Made by a program: the position numbers and the translations under genes
Notes under the pieces: model-generated
Seen by the model: the letters and a program-made list of their open reading frames with translations, nothing else
What the model was told of the DNA's origin: nothing
Database searches by the model: none
Origin: Prosapia bicincta
Taxonomy: Eukaryota; Arthropoda; Insecta; Hemiptera; Cercopidae
Reading direction: 5' to 3'
Assembly (NCBI GenBank): GCA_036971475.1
Contig: JBAIZL010000001.1
Coordinates: 211,103,075-211,167,074, forward strand
Length of the DNA stretch: 64,000 bases
Shown: in pieces, positions 1 through 12,400 of the stretch
Layout of the letters: each line of letters opens with the position of its first letter
Position numbering within the stretch: position 1 is the first letter of the stretch

Positions 1-422
1 TGTAGGTTAGATGTTATGTCTGTGTAGTCATGTTTTGTGGAGTTGAGATGATTGGCGGAGTTTGATTGGTAGTTATTGTTTGTTAGCAAGAACATAGGTA
101 GTTATTGCTACTGCTATAACATAGCTAATGCTACATTGGTAGTTATTGTTTGTTAGCAAGAACACCAAGAACATATAAAAGCACTAAATTGTTTTTAAAA
201 AATATTGAAATAATTTTAAGGCTTTCCTTGTTGATAATAAATTTCTATATTTTTTTTCTCAAAATATAAAAGTTTATCTCCTAGTATTTTTAAATTTCTT
301 CTGCATCATTGCCACCTGACGGATACTATCTAAATTATATCTATTTATCTTCAATTATTCTCATGCGTTTGTATAGCATTGGCTAGAACAATTTCTATCT
401 TCAGATTAATGACAGGAATCGA
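1..422. other. 5' flank of RpL35 with a 30-bp direct repeat
   Basis: No coding region is visible in this AT-rich stretch upstream of RpL35. A 30-base sequence beginning attggtagttattgtttg occurs at 65-94 and again, identically, at 135-164, separated by 40 bases. This looks like a local duplication. The proximal promoter would lie at the right end of the interval. Confidence 0.6.
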
Positions 423-461
423 ATTTCCGGTCTTTATTTCCTGTTCACAATAACTGCAACC
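423..461 (+). promoter_or_regulatory. RpL35: RpL35 transcription start region, TOP/TCT-like
   Basis: A pyrimidine-rich stretch (tctttatttcctgttc, from 431) lies about 30 bases before the ATG at 462. Ribosomal-protein mRNAs of animals start with a C followed by pyrimidines (5'TOP), and insect ribosomal-protein promoters use a matching TCT initiator. The C at 432 followed by TTT fits that pattern. The start site is inferred from pattern and position, not measured. Confidence 0.5.
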
Positions 462-3400
462 ATGGTGAGTTTTGTGTAGTTTAAATATATTATTAAATAT
501 CAGTTACATCTTCTTTAGAATAAAAAAAATATCGTAATTCCATAAAAAGTATATATGAAATAAGTAATCCAGTCACAATTTATAGTTATTAATGCTATGT
601 TTATTTAAGTAAATTCCTAACCTATTTTTAGTAACAGAATATTTTTCAGAATTGTGATTTGTACAATATAGGTTTTTTTATTTTAGTTTTTGTATATATG
701 ATAAATTCCTAGCATAAAGCTGATCCTAAGAGCATGTGTATTGTTAGTTTTATATGTAATCCATTGAGTGAGTTTTTTGTTTGTAAAAGTAATACAAATC
801 ATGGTTTCAATGTTAATGTTATTTATTTTACACAGAAATATTCTGTAAAAGCATTAAATAATTGTTTTAAATCAAGGGTTTTCTTTAGAATGTACATTAC
901 AGTTAGAACTTGACACTTTTTAAATATGAACCCAGGCAATAGTTTTTAATTTCAGTTAAAATATTAGTTTTACTGGATTTTTTAGTTTGATACTAAATTG
1001 TTTGGTAAAAATGCTTGCGCTCGACACCATACGATATTTTGGGAAATTGTTCAAAACCACCAAATTGGATGATATCCACAAGAAATTTTTTTTTAACCTT
1101 TGAAAGTTACTTTTTTTCAAGTTAAAGTAGGGTAAAAAATTTTGTGCGAAGGTAGAAATTGTGAATAGGCGCGGAGTGATAGAAATGTGTCGGTTCTAAT
1201 TGTATAAATATAACCATTTAGGTAATGTATAAAATTAAAACCAAATCTAACCTGACTTGACACGTTTTAGGTATTTTTTTTAGTGCTGAATTTTTACCCT
1301 ACTTTAAATTTTAAAAAATTAACTTTCCGAGTTCAATAAAAAAAATTCTTGTGCATATCGTCCTATTTGGTGGTGTTAAACAATTTCCCAAAATATCGTA
1401 TGGTGCCAAGCTTCAGCATTTTAACCAGTTAAAAAAAAAAAAATTAGGGTTAGAAACTTGAATTTCCCATCTTCAATGCAATGCTTATAAAATCAATGTA
1501 TAAATACCCAGATTTCCCACCCCTAATACAATCCATATAAAATGAATCTGTATTTATTTACTGTGCCCACGTGTACGATTTTAGCGAAAATAATTGTACC
1601 AGCCAACGCAGAAAGTCATCAATGATAGGAAAAAAATTATTACAACTCTCGCTCATACCCCCAAAAATTAATAATATTGAAAAATTTTAAGGTAAAAATG
1701 CAGAAGCTCGGCGCCATACGATATTTTGGGAAATGGTTTAACATCATTAAATAGGACGATATCTACAAGAATTTTTTTTAAATTGACCTCGGAAAGTTAC
1801 TTTTTTTTCAATTTAAAGTAGCGTAAAATATTCAGCGCGGATGTAGAAGTTGTGAATAGTCGCGGAGTGATACAAATGCTTCGTGATGTTGCAACTGCAT
1901 TTCAATGTATAAAATTAAAACCAAATCTAACCTGACTTGACACTTTTTCGGTAAATTTTAATATAGGTATACAGTATTGTATAAATTTAAAACCAAATCT
2001 ATCCTAACTGGAGACTTTAAAAGTATATTTAAATATATGTATAAAAATTAGGCGAAGTTGTGAATAGGCGCAGAGTTATACAAATGCTTCGTGATTTTAC
2101 AACTGAATTTCAATGTATAAAATTAAAACCAAACCTAACCTGACACTTTTTCGGTAAATTTTAATATAGGTATACAGTATTGTATAAATTTAAAACCAAA
2201 TCTATCCTAACTGGAGAAGCTGTTTCTCAAATATCTACACACGTAAGTTTGCATGACGTACCGCGGACAATGCGTACAACTTTATGTGCAGCAGTGACGT
2301 AAGTATCACTCCGCGCCTATTCACAACTTCTACATCCGCGCTGAATTTATTACCCTACTTTAAATTGAAAAAAAGTAACTTTCCTACTTCAATTTTAAAA
2401 AAATTCTTGTGGATATCGTCCAATTTGGTGGTTTTGAACAATTTCCCAAAATATCGTATAGTGCCGGAGTACTGCATTTCAACCAATTTTAATTCCCCAA
2501 TACGTGGTGCTAATAGTGCTGCACATTTCCCACCCTCATTACATTGCTTATTAAACGAATCAAATATATGTTCTGAAGCTATATTGGTAATTATTGTCTG
2601 TTATTGCCACGGAAGGTTAATTTTATATACCTATGAAGTATCCAGTCAGGATAGATTTGATTATAATTTTATACGTTTAACAAATACGTAAGGCTAGAAT
2701 AGAAATCACGTAACATCACTTGGCAAAAAAGTATTACTCCCCGGAATTAGACGTCTAACTTTTCCGTTAGATTGGTAATGTATAAAATTATAACCAAATC
2801 TATCCTGACTGGACACTTTATGGGTATATTTTAATATTGCTATATAGTAATGTATAAAATTACAACCAAATATATCGTAACTGGAGACTTTATAGGTTTA
2901 TTTTAATATACATATACCTAGTAGGGTGCGCCGTTAATACGCTAACCTAGTATTTCTGACTACTCCACACTGAATTTTTTACCCAACTTTAATTTGATAA
3001 AATGGTGTTTTTTCACAGAGCGAGTGTTTTTGTTATTTTTTTCGTATCCCTGATGACTTTCTACATCGTCTTTGGTACCGAGGAAACATAAGGCAATGCC
3101 AACAACTCCAAACATATACAAACAAAATACACAAAAATATCCAATTCACTGCAAAATCTGAAAACAACAAAACATTGAATTTATTAGACATCACCATAAC
3201 AAAAAATTAAAACAAACATGAATTCAACATATACCGCAAGCCAACTATGACAGACACACTGACACAACACATCGAACCACCCAATACAACATAACACGCA
3301 GCATTCAAACATTTACTACACAGACTAAACAAAATACCTATGTCCACAACTAACTACGCAGAGGAAGTAAGCACAATCAAATATTTAGCTCACAAAAACG

Positions 3401-6400
3401 GATGACAATTATTTAGTAGACAAAATGCACAGAACACTCATCAAGAACAGTAAGAAAAACACAAACAAATTCATCACCCTCACATACATAAACAAACTCA
3501 CAAATAAAATAGCACACCAATTCAAAAAAGCAGCATACACTGTAGCTTACAGAACAACAAATAAAAGCCAAACAGCTCTCAGACAAAGCATTAACCCATT
3601 CGCTTACAATGACGGCGATCCGCCGTCGCGACCCAGTGTGCCATTCTGTGAAGCGACGGTGAATCGCCGCCCTCCAATATAATTAATTTGTGTCGAGTTA
3701 GTTCTCAGTAAATTCAATAGATCGCATATGCATCTTATTCTACAGGCTTTGGCCTTTCCAATGGTAGTATTTTTATCTTCTTTGGACTGTCCTTTCTTTC
3801 AATAATTACGTTTTATCTGGCGACCGATCAGCTGACATTGTCTGTGATGTTGTGTTTACGTCGTAGTTGTATGGGATATGTTTATAAGCTAGCCAAATTG
3901 TATTTAATTTGTTATTTGTGTTCTTTTTAAGTTAAAAATGAGTGGATTTAATATTTTATTTGTTGATGAAAGTGAGAAGGAGTTGAAAGATTGTGAAATT
4001 GAAAGAATTATTGGAGAATGGGACAGTGATTTGTTTGATGAAACATTTGAGAGTGATAATGAAATAGGACAGTTGGACATTGAATCTTAAATAGATGTAG
4101 ATGTTAGTAATGAATAAAATAAAATCATAATAGACTGTAATATAACAGGTTCACCATATCATGAAAAATGTAATCTGCCTTGTTCTGCAATAAGTGATAA
4201 GTTGCAACTTGAGCAGCCCTCTTGTAGTTATGTTAGGCCTAGGACTCCACTAGATGTAAATAATGTAATTTCTGATATAAATGTCCAAGATAGGCCTGTA
4301 TTACCATCTAATTCAGATGATGAAAGCTCACAGAATTCCAATCTAATTGAGCTACTCGATCAAATCTACCTTGATGGAATAATTGCCCCTCTGTCTCCTA
4401 CTGCTAGTGAGGAGGATTATGCCCCTAGTTTTCTTGATCCTTGTCCTAGGCCTATTAGAGTTAGTACTAGAGATAGGGGTAAACCAAGAAGGGGTAGGCC
4501 TAAAGAAAAAATTCCATGTTCCAAACCACCTAAGCCCACTAAAAGGCCAAAGAACCAGTCGGTGGGAGTGTGGACTGTGCCTCGTCGCACTTCACCTACC
4601 AGAATGTTTCAAAGTATACAACACAAAAGTTAACTTTTCTTAACTCTTGTGAAATTGAAACATATTCTTTGCACCCTGAAGAATATTTTGGAGTATTTCC
4701 AAAGGTAATTTATGCTTTTACTTTAGGATAATTGAAATAAAAAAAATAAAGTTTGATATTTTCCATTGAAACATTTTAGTTGTTTACATATTATTAAATT
4801 ATAAAAGAAAAGATATTATAAATATTAGTATATATTTTGAAAGTAAATGTATTTGTGAATAAAAAAATAACAATAGGTTCCATAAGAAACAAATATGAAC
4901 TAAAAAAAAGTAATCAACAAAAACCTTTAAAATTGGTCTAAAAAATTAGTTTTTTGTGGCTCAGTCGGTGTAAAAAAAATTGTAAGCGAATGGGTTAGTA
5001 ACAATTCAAACATACAATAACCCAGGAGTATACCAACTAAAATGCAACAACTGCAATAAATTCTATATTGGACAAACTGGCAGATCATTTGCCAAAAGAT
5101 ATAAAGAACACAAAAGCACTGCACAAAAGCACTGCACACTACTTTTGAATCCACCTTCACAAATCACCTCATGGGCACTAAACACTAAACAAAAGTATGG
5201 AAAATAGAGCATCCTCCACACATGCAACAAAGGCCATAAATTAAACACACTAGAATAGTATGAAATATATAGACATAAACACACATAAAAATGACATCCT
5301 AAATAAACAAACACGGCACAGATCACACATACTCATCGATCACATCACTTCTAACATGGTATCTAATGATACCAAAGAAGCACAACTGCAGCATTCCTAG
5401 CGGCAAAAATACGAAGCTGAAGAAGTTGTATGACGAAAACGTTTCCTCCAAGTGTAAGTTGACAATTTAACAACATTTAGTTGACAAAAAGTAATAGCAA
5501 AAGTGTAATAAGTAATTAACAACCAGCTCGTCATGAACAGCAACAAGATGTCGATATTGAATCTAAAACATGTTCTGAAGCTGTATTGTTAATTATTAAT
5601 TTTGTTATTGCCAAGGAAGGTTAATTTTATATACCTATATTGGGATACACCTTTGAAATATCCAGTTGGGATGGATTTTGTTGTAATTTTATAGATTTAA
5701 CCCTAGAGTGAACGGGCAAATAAAAGTTACATAAGTAGGCTGGGTCTCACAGACCCAAAATGTAAAAAATCGGTAAAAACTTTTTAACAATTGTAATTGA
5801 GTCAAAGATATTTTTATACTACTTCTAGGAATGTTTTCAGTATTTCAGCACTAAATTCACAAAATAATATTGCTAAAAAAAAATTCATAACTATTTATTT
5901 ACTTTTTTAAACATTTTTCTCAGAAGAATTGCAATAATTTTATCAAAGTTACACTAAGAAGCTAAAAGTTGAACAAAAATACTGTGTTTGTTTTACACGC
6001 ACTATTTAAGAGTAGTTCTAATATTAAAACAATAACAATTACCTAAAATTGAAAAAAACAAGTTTCTATAGAGTTCCAAAGTTTTACTTTTTCCAGCATT
6101 GGCTACACAACATTTCAGCGTGGCCTAGACATAACCAAACTTTACACTCTTTACAAAAGTACTTTGTTTTGTTGTCTTTACACAAGGAACATCTACCACG
6201 CTTACCTGGAGCCGGATTCTGTTTAGGTTCAGCTTCATACCCGGAAAATTTAGTTGCTAACTGCCGAATCTCTCGTGGTAGGTTATCTTGCTGAGCCTGG
6301 ATGGTCAAGAAGGGCTGCAGCATCTGTTTTGCTAAGTCCTTGAGAAAAGCTCTCCTGGTTATGGACTGACCATTTGATTTAAACACAATGAAAGCGTTTA

Positions 6401-9400
6401 GAGCAGCAATGTTCATTGAAGCAAAAAACGTTAATGGCCAACGTCTCGATCCTCTTGCAACGCTGTATTCAGCACACATAGCATCAGCCACATCAACACC
6501 TCCTTTAGTTGAATTATAATAAGTTATGATGCTGGGCTTCTTCTTTTCCTCAGTAGAAGGGTCGATTTCACTGTCATGTTGCATAGGTGAGAGTAATATA
6601 ACACTTTTAGTTTTCTTGGGTACGTAAGATACCATTTGTAAAATCTTCTTGGAATCCAAAAAGACTGGAATATTGTTCCTTGTTTCTTTTTGGAAGAAAG
6701 CTTGGAGGTATTTGAGGCTTATTCTTCCGCAGGGTACCCACAAGTGTTAGCTTGTATTCTATCAACAGAGTCTTAGCAGCGTCATAAGAAGTAAACCAAT
6801 TATCAAGTGTCACGTTACGGCCACTACCTTTGATAGGCTCAACTAACCGGAAGATAACATCATCGGCCTTGTTACTTATCTCGTAAGGACCGTTGGGTTG
6901 AGTACCACAGTACACTTCAAAGTTTTTTACATAATATGTCTTCGAACAAGCCAGTATAAAGACCTTAATACCATACTTGGCTGGCTTGTTCGGAATCTAC
7001 ATTCGAAATTTACATCGTCCTCGGAAGGGAACAAACATCTTGTCCAATGTTGTGCCTTCATATGTAGAAAAGTATTTTCTACAATTTGAGACAAGTATGT
7101 CTAGAAGCTGTCTGACTGCTGCAAGGTTGTCATAGGGTTTTCGGACATTTCTTGTTGTTACATCATCAAACTGTATACATCTGGAAAGGAACCTAAAACG
7201 TCTAAAAGCCATTCCAGCCCTGAACATCTCAACTCCTGTTCCATCAGTCGCCTAAAATTCCCTTACATTCATCCTTCCACCATGTAAAACTCCAGCCAAG
7301 TATAAAAGTCCTAAATGGCTTTCATTTCTACAGCTGAGGTCGGTCGTGCCAGATTGGGATCATCAGTATAATTATCCTTTACAGAATTGATGAAAATATT
7401 AGTTGATTCAACAATCAACTCAAGTAGTAGCTCATTAAAAAATAACGACCAAGAATCTAGTTGAACATTCCTAGCTTCCCTTAGGTTTCCAGTAAAATGA
7501 GATACTATATTGTGAGACCGGGTTCTAAAAGTTTGTGTTGGTAAGTTTTTTTGCCATTTTGTCTTTTTATCTTTACCAAGGAAATAATTTTGGGCTCTAG
7601 GTATACCTGCTGGTGTTGAACTTGAGTCACCAGAACCTTCAGGTATGTGTAGGTCATCACATTCCTCACTGAGTTCTCTCACATAACCAACTGAATTATT
7701 CTCAAGTTCATCATTGTCTACTAGGTCAATATCACTATTTGTGTCATGATCACTGTACAATTGAAAGTCAGGGACTGGGTCTGAGTCACTTACTTCACTT
7801 TCAGATAATTCCTCTAATAAAATACGCTCAATTTCACTCGGTGTGTCCACTCTTCTGCTACTCATAATGATAAAAAAAGCACTACACTATACACTTCATG
7901 AAACACGTTAATACACTAACAGATGTTAAGTAAATAACAAAAAAGTAACATAAAACAATAATTGGTGAGTGTTGAAAAAAAGTCACTTAAGTGAACGGGC
8001 CGGGTCCAACTGACCCACACTATACTTTATCGCTTGACAAATGATGACTAAGAGTCAAGTTGGCAAAAACAATGACACTATCGCTATCTGTGGACTATTT
8101 TGGGAAGGTACAGAGGAAACCAGCTATCTACAATACAAATGACTTTATAAATAACCTAATATAGAAACGCTTGGGTCTCACAGACCCAGCCCGTTCACTG
8201 TAGGGTTAACCAAATTAATAGTGGGATAAAGGGGCCACCTGAGATAAAAATTGAATATGCTTCAAAACCACAAAATAGGATGGTATGCACAAGAATATTA
8301 AAAAAAAAAAATTTTACACTGAAAGTAATTTTTCATCAATTTAAAGTTGGGTAAAAAATTTGGTAAAAATATGGTCTAAATTACTCGTTTCAATACGAGT
8401 AATTTTTCGGTAATTATTAAGATGAGCGACTACTGCTCTGATTGGAAACATTTTTTTTTCCTGATCAATTTGACCTTGATGAACACGAATCTGAAGTTTT
8501 TTTTACTGCAAACCCATTTATATTGAAAAAATTTACTAACCTGACCTGACTTTGGTGCTTACTAACGCTCCGATCGCCAAACAATTTTTTCTTGATAATT
8601 TGCCCTTGCTGAACACGAATCTGAAGTTATTTTTCACGGCAAACACATATTATCCTAATAAAACCAGGCCAGGTTAGGATATCATTATTATTTTTCAATG
8701 TATTTGTAGTAAAAAAAAAACCTTCAGATTCGTGTTTTGCAAGGTCAAATTGATCAGGAAAAAAAGATTTCGCTGATCTTGATAATTACCCATTTATCCG
8801 CGGAAAATACGGAAAATTAATTTTTTAACATTTCAAACATTGGTCTATAATGGCATGTAGGCTTATAGCGTGAACCAGGCGCGCAGTAGCTACATCGCAC
8901 TACACTACGTTTAGATTTTGTTGTAATTTTGGTATTTATTTATCGTGCCCACGTGTACGCTTTTAGCAAAAAAAAATTATACTGGCCGATGCAGAAAGTC
9001 ATCAGGGATAAGAAAAAAATTATTACAACTCTCACTCACCCCACAAAAATTAATAATTTTGGAAAATTGTAATTGCCCCATATGTGCTGGTAAAATGCAC
9101 ATTGCCCACCTTCATTACACAATGCTTATAAAACGAATCAAAACATGTTCTGAAGCTATATTGGTAATTATTGTTTGATATTGCCACAGAAGGTTAATTT
9201 TATATACTTATGAAGTATCCAGTTAGCTTTCCAGATGCTTATAATTTTGTACGTTTAACCAAATGTACACATGTAAGGCTAGAATAGAGATCACGTGACA
9301 TCACCTGACAAAATATATTACTCTGCGGAAGTAGACGTCTAATTAGGTAACGTAATGTATAAAATTACAACCAAATCTATCCTGACTGGACACTTAACAG

Positions 9401-12400
9401 GTATATTTTAACATAGGTATATGGTACTTTATAAAATTATAACCAAATCCATCTTAACTGGCAGAGATAACTGGCAGGGCAGTCAGGAAATAACTCTTCT
9501 TTATTTAGATGCCCATTATTTATTTGATAAGCCCAATGCTATGACTTCAGGACTTATGTCAATAAATATTAAACGTGTCGAGTTGGTACAGCTGGGAGGT
9601 TTTATCCTGGACCATGGCCTTGGGGTGCGCAGTGGTTCTGTTATCATATGGACAGGTGGGGATAACAGATAACTCAGTCTGTTTCTGACCACACAGAACG
9701 CTGTGTAAACATTCGTAGCTAGCTATTTGTCTAGACTCGTGATAGTATGTGTTTTATTTGACGGTGATTATTTGTACACTGTTTATTTCAACATGGAAGG
9801 TTCCAGTTTTCATTGCCGTAGCGGGCAAGCGCGTCATGCAGATGTCGTCATTACCTCCCCTCCTTCCTTAGGATAAATATAAACTAAAAGATAAAGTGAC
9901 TGAAGCAGAGATTATATGGTGCGTGAATTTAGTAATGCAACACTTCTTTACGCAATGCAGAAGGTAGTGTGCCTCTTTCTAAGGATGTTCCCTGATAGCA
10001 CCATTGCACAGAACATGAGATTGGGGAAAGATAACATTTCCTATAGTGTTGTAATCGGTTTATGAAATTATTTTAAAGACCTGTTACTGACATCATTAAA
10101 TTCAAATTCTAACTATGTAATTGGCTTTGATGAAAGTTTAAACAAAATTTCACAAAGAGCCCAAATGGATTTGAGTGTTAGGTATTGGGATGCAGAGACG
10201 GATGAAGTGAAAGCTCGATATTTTGGTTCTGTGTTCCTTACAGACACAAAAGCAAAAGAGTTACTCAATTCGTTCTTCAAAGTCTGGATTTATCCAAGAT
10301 CCTTCAGATATCAATTTAAACTGGGCTTTCTATAGACATCTAAAAGAGGAAAAGTCAGGGAAAACTCAGGGAATTTCTTCAAGCTATTTTACTAGACACC
10401 CTGGAAAAGTCAGGGAAAACTCAGGGAATTTCTTCAAGCTATTTTACTAGACACCCTGAATAGGGATTAAAATATATTAAAGGCAAATAAGTTCTTAATG
10501 GTTAGTGCACTCAAGAAATTAAATATAGGTTTTTACATACACAAGAAAATTCATAGTATGACACTCGCGGTTGGCACAATGTTTAACTTATGACGAATAT
10601 CCCATAGAAACCACGCCCTGGGATATAATAGTCAATTAGAGCGAAAGACGAAGCCTTGATACAACTATGAACCACAAGGTAGCTGTTACACAAGAGTTCC
10701 CTTAAATAGTACATAGACGTTTATCACACGAGGAATCACTGTCACTAACGATTAACTAGAACTGGGATGTTTGAGTAAAGGCCAAAATGCTGTTAACCTG
10801 TAGAAAATGCAACTATTTTACATGAAAGGCGGTTCACTATGAAGTAAGACAATGCGGTTAGAGGTAACCAATGCGGTTAGAGCTTTAGGAAGATGGCAGA
10901 TTGAGGTTGGAACTTGCAAGACGATTTTCACTGATTTAGAGCGGTTATACACTTGCACTATTATGCGACATGACGTTGTTGAAGCTTGAAGTCTTTCTTG
11001 GAAGTAGTTTCATGAGGAGATCCTTTCTGGTGAAGCAGTTCTGGTGTTGAAACTGAAGAGAGAACAAGAGAAGTGTAGAGCGGTCGGCCAGCTTAGCTGC
11101 ACAAAGTGGTTTGTGAGGATGCTATGGCAGCGGAACAAATTGAGCGCTATCTAGTGTATAAAACTGTGAAACTGACAACAGCTGTTTTATACAGAGCAAA
11201 CACAAGATTCAGAATCTAAATCTATAATAGATTACTTAACACTAAGTATGGATGTCCTCCCAATATTCATTAAAATAATTTTACTGTCTCAAATAATTCA
11301 TTATCTGAATAATCCTCCGATGGGAACAATTTTTGGATTCATTTTAAGTGATTACTTTTTTCATGAGTATTATAACTGTGATCATTCCAGCTACTTAAAC
11401 CTCAACTTTACATTGTTCATTACAAATTTTATTTTTTCAATCCAGCTACCTAAGATTCATTGTTGATTAATTATTTTTTTTTAACTAATAGTTACTGTAG
11501 TTAAAGCATTTTATTTATATTGATATAACTTCAGATTCGTATGTTTAATTTGTTTCAGGTGAAAGTGAAATGTTCAGAACTTCGCACAAAAGACAAGAAG
11601 GAGCTTGTGAAGCAGCTCGATGAGCTTAAAACAGAGCTTACCAATTTGCGAGTGGCAAAGGTAACTGGCGGAGCAGCTTCCAAGTTGTCAAAGATGTGAG
11701 AATACAGAATATCATGTTTGGAAATAGTTATAGTAATAAGTTAGAGCAGTGAATAATGAATACATTAGCTGTAAAACATTATATCAAAATTGACATCAGC
11801 AGGATGTTACAACTAAACTGATACAATATTGTCGTTAGTTAGAGTTATAGAAACAAAACTTTTACCAAAAGGTAGCTTGCTCTAGATGTATTATAGTAGG
11901 TTCATGCTGGAGGTATCTAGATTATCAAGTTATATAATCCATAAAACTAATTTCACTGCAGTTGTCTCTAACATCTGTAGCTTTTTTTTCAAACTATAAC
12001 TTTTAAAGAAAAAATGTTTGTAATCAGAATTGTTGCATTTGGTGTTATATTTACATTTTTTGTAGTTTTAAGGTGATCAGCCATCACTGTTTTCATTCCT
12101 GTAAAAAACAGGATGGGTTTAGTCTAAGTAGGGGAATAAGGAAAGGACATAATGATATCCTTGTATTAGGAAAAGGGAAAAACTGTGGCATTATTTGGGC
12201 AAAGTCAATTACTTGAAGTAGACCTGCTCTGAAACATGAGAAAGAAAAGCGTCTACCAGAATTATATTTACTGCTTACTAAATATATCCAGAAAGTAACA
12301 GATGTTTTGAGATAGAAAATTAATAAAGTGAAAGAAGAAACATTTATTATATACATTTTAAAGCTAAGCTGTAGGCTATTTCAATGTAATGTTCATTTAA

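Larger units (their letters stand above)
3031..5470 (+). pseudogene. Penelope-like element (RT plus GIY-YIG), split by a piggyBac insertion
   Basis: Translation near 3043 reads a damaged reverse-transcriptase active site (IPDDF in place of YVDDx) followed by [19 protein letters not shown] and [11 protein letters not shown], the usual RT tail of Penelope-like elements. The linker runs to 3594 with at least three stops and a frameshift near 3403. After a piggyBac insertion (3595-4994) the reading resumes with [19 protein letters not shown] and [13 protein letters not shown] (about 5020-5120), the GIY-YIG endonuclease. The order RT then GIY-YIG is diagnostic of Penelope-like elements. The copy is 5'-truncated and clearly dead. 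Its 3' end carries a hammerhead-like motif at 5411-5450. Confidence 0.85.

Noticed and set aside
3048..3090. CTGATGA followed by GGAAAC, a possible hammerhead core at 3050
   Set aside because: In frame it encodes the damaged RT active site (IPDDF ... WYRGNIRQ) of the Penelope-like element, and no stem II can be drawn between the two boxes.
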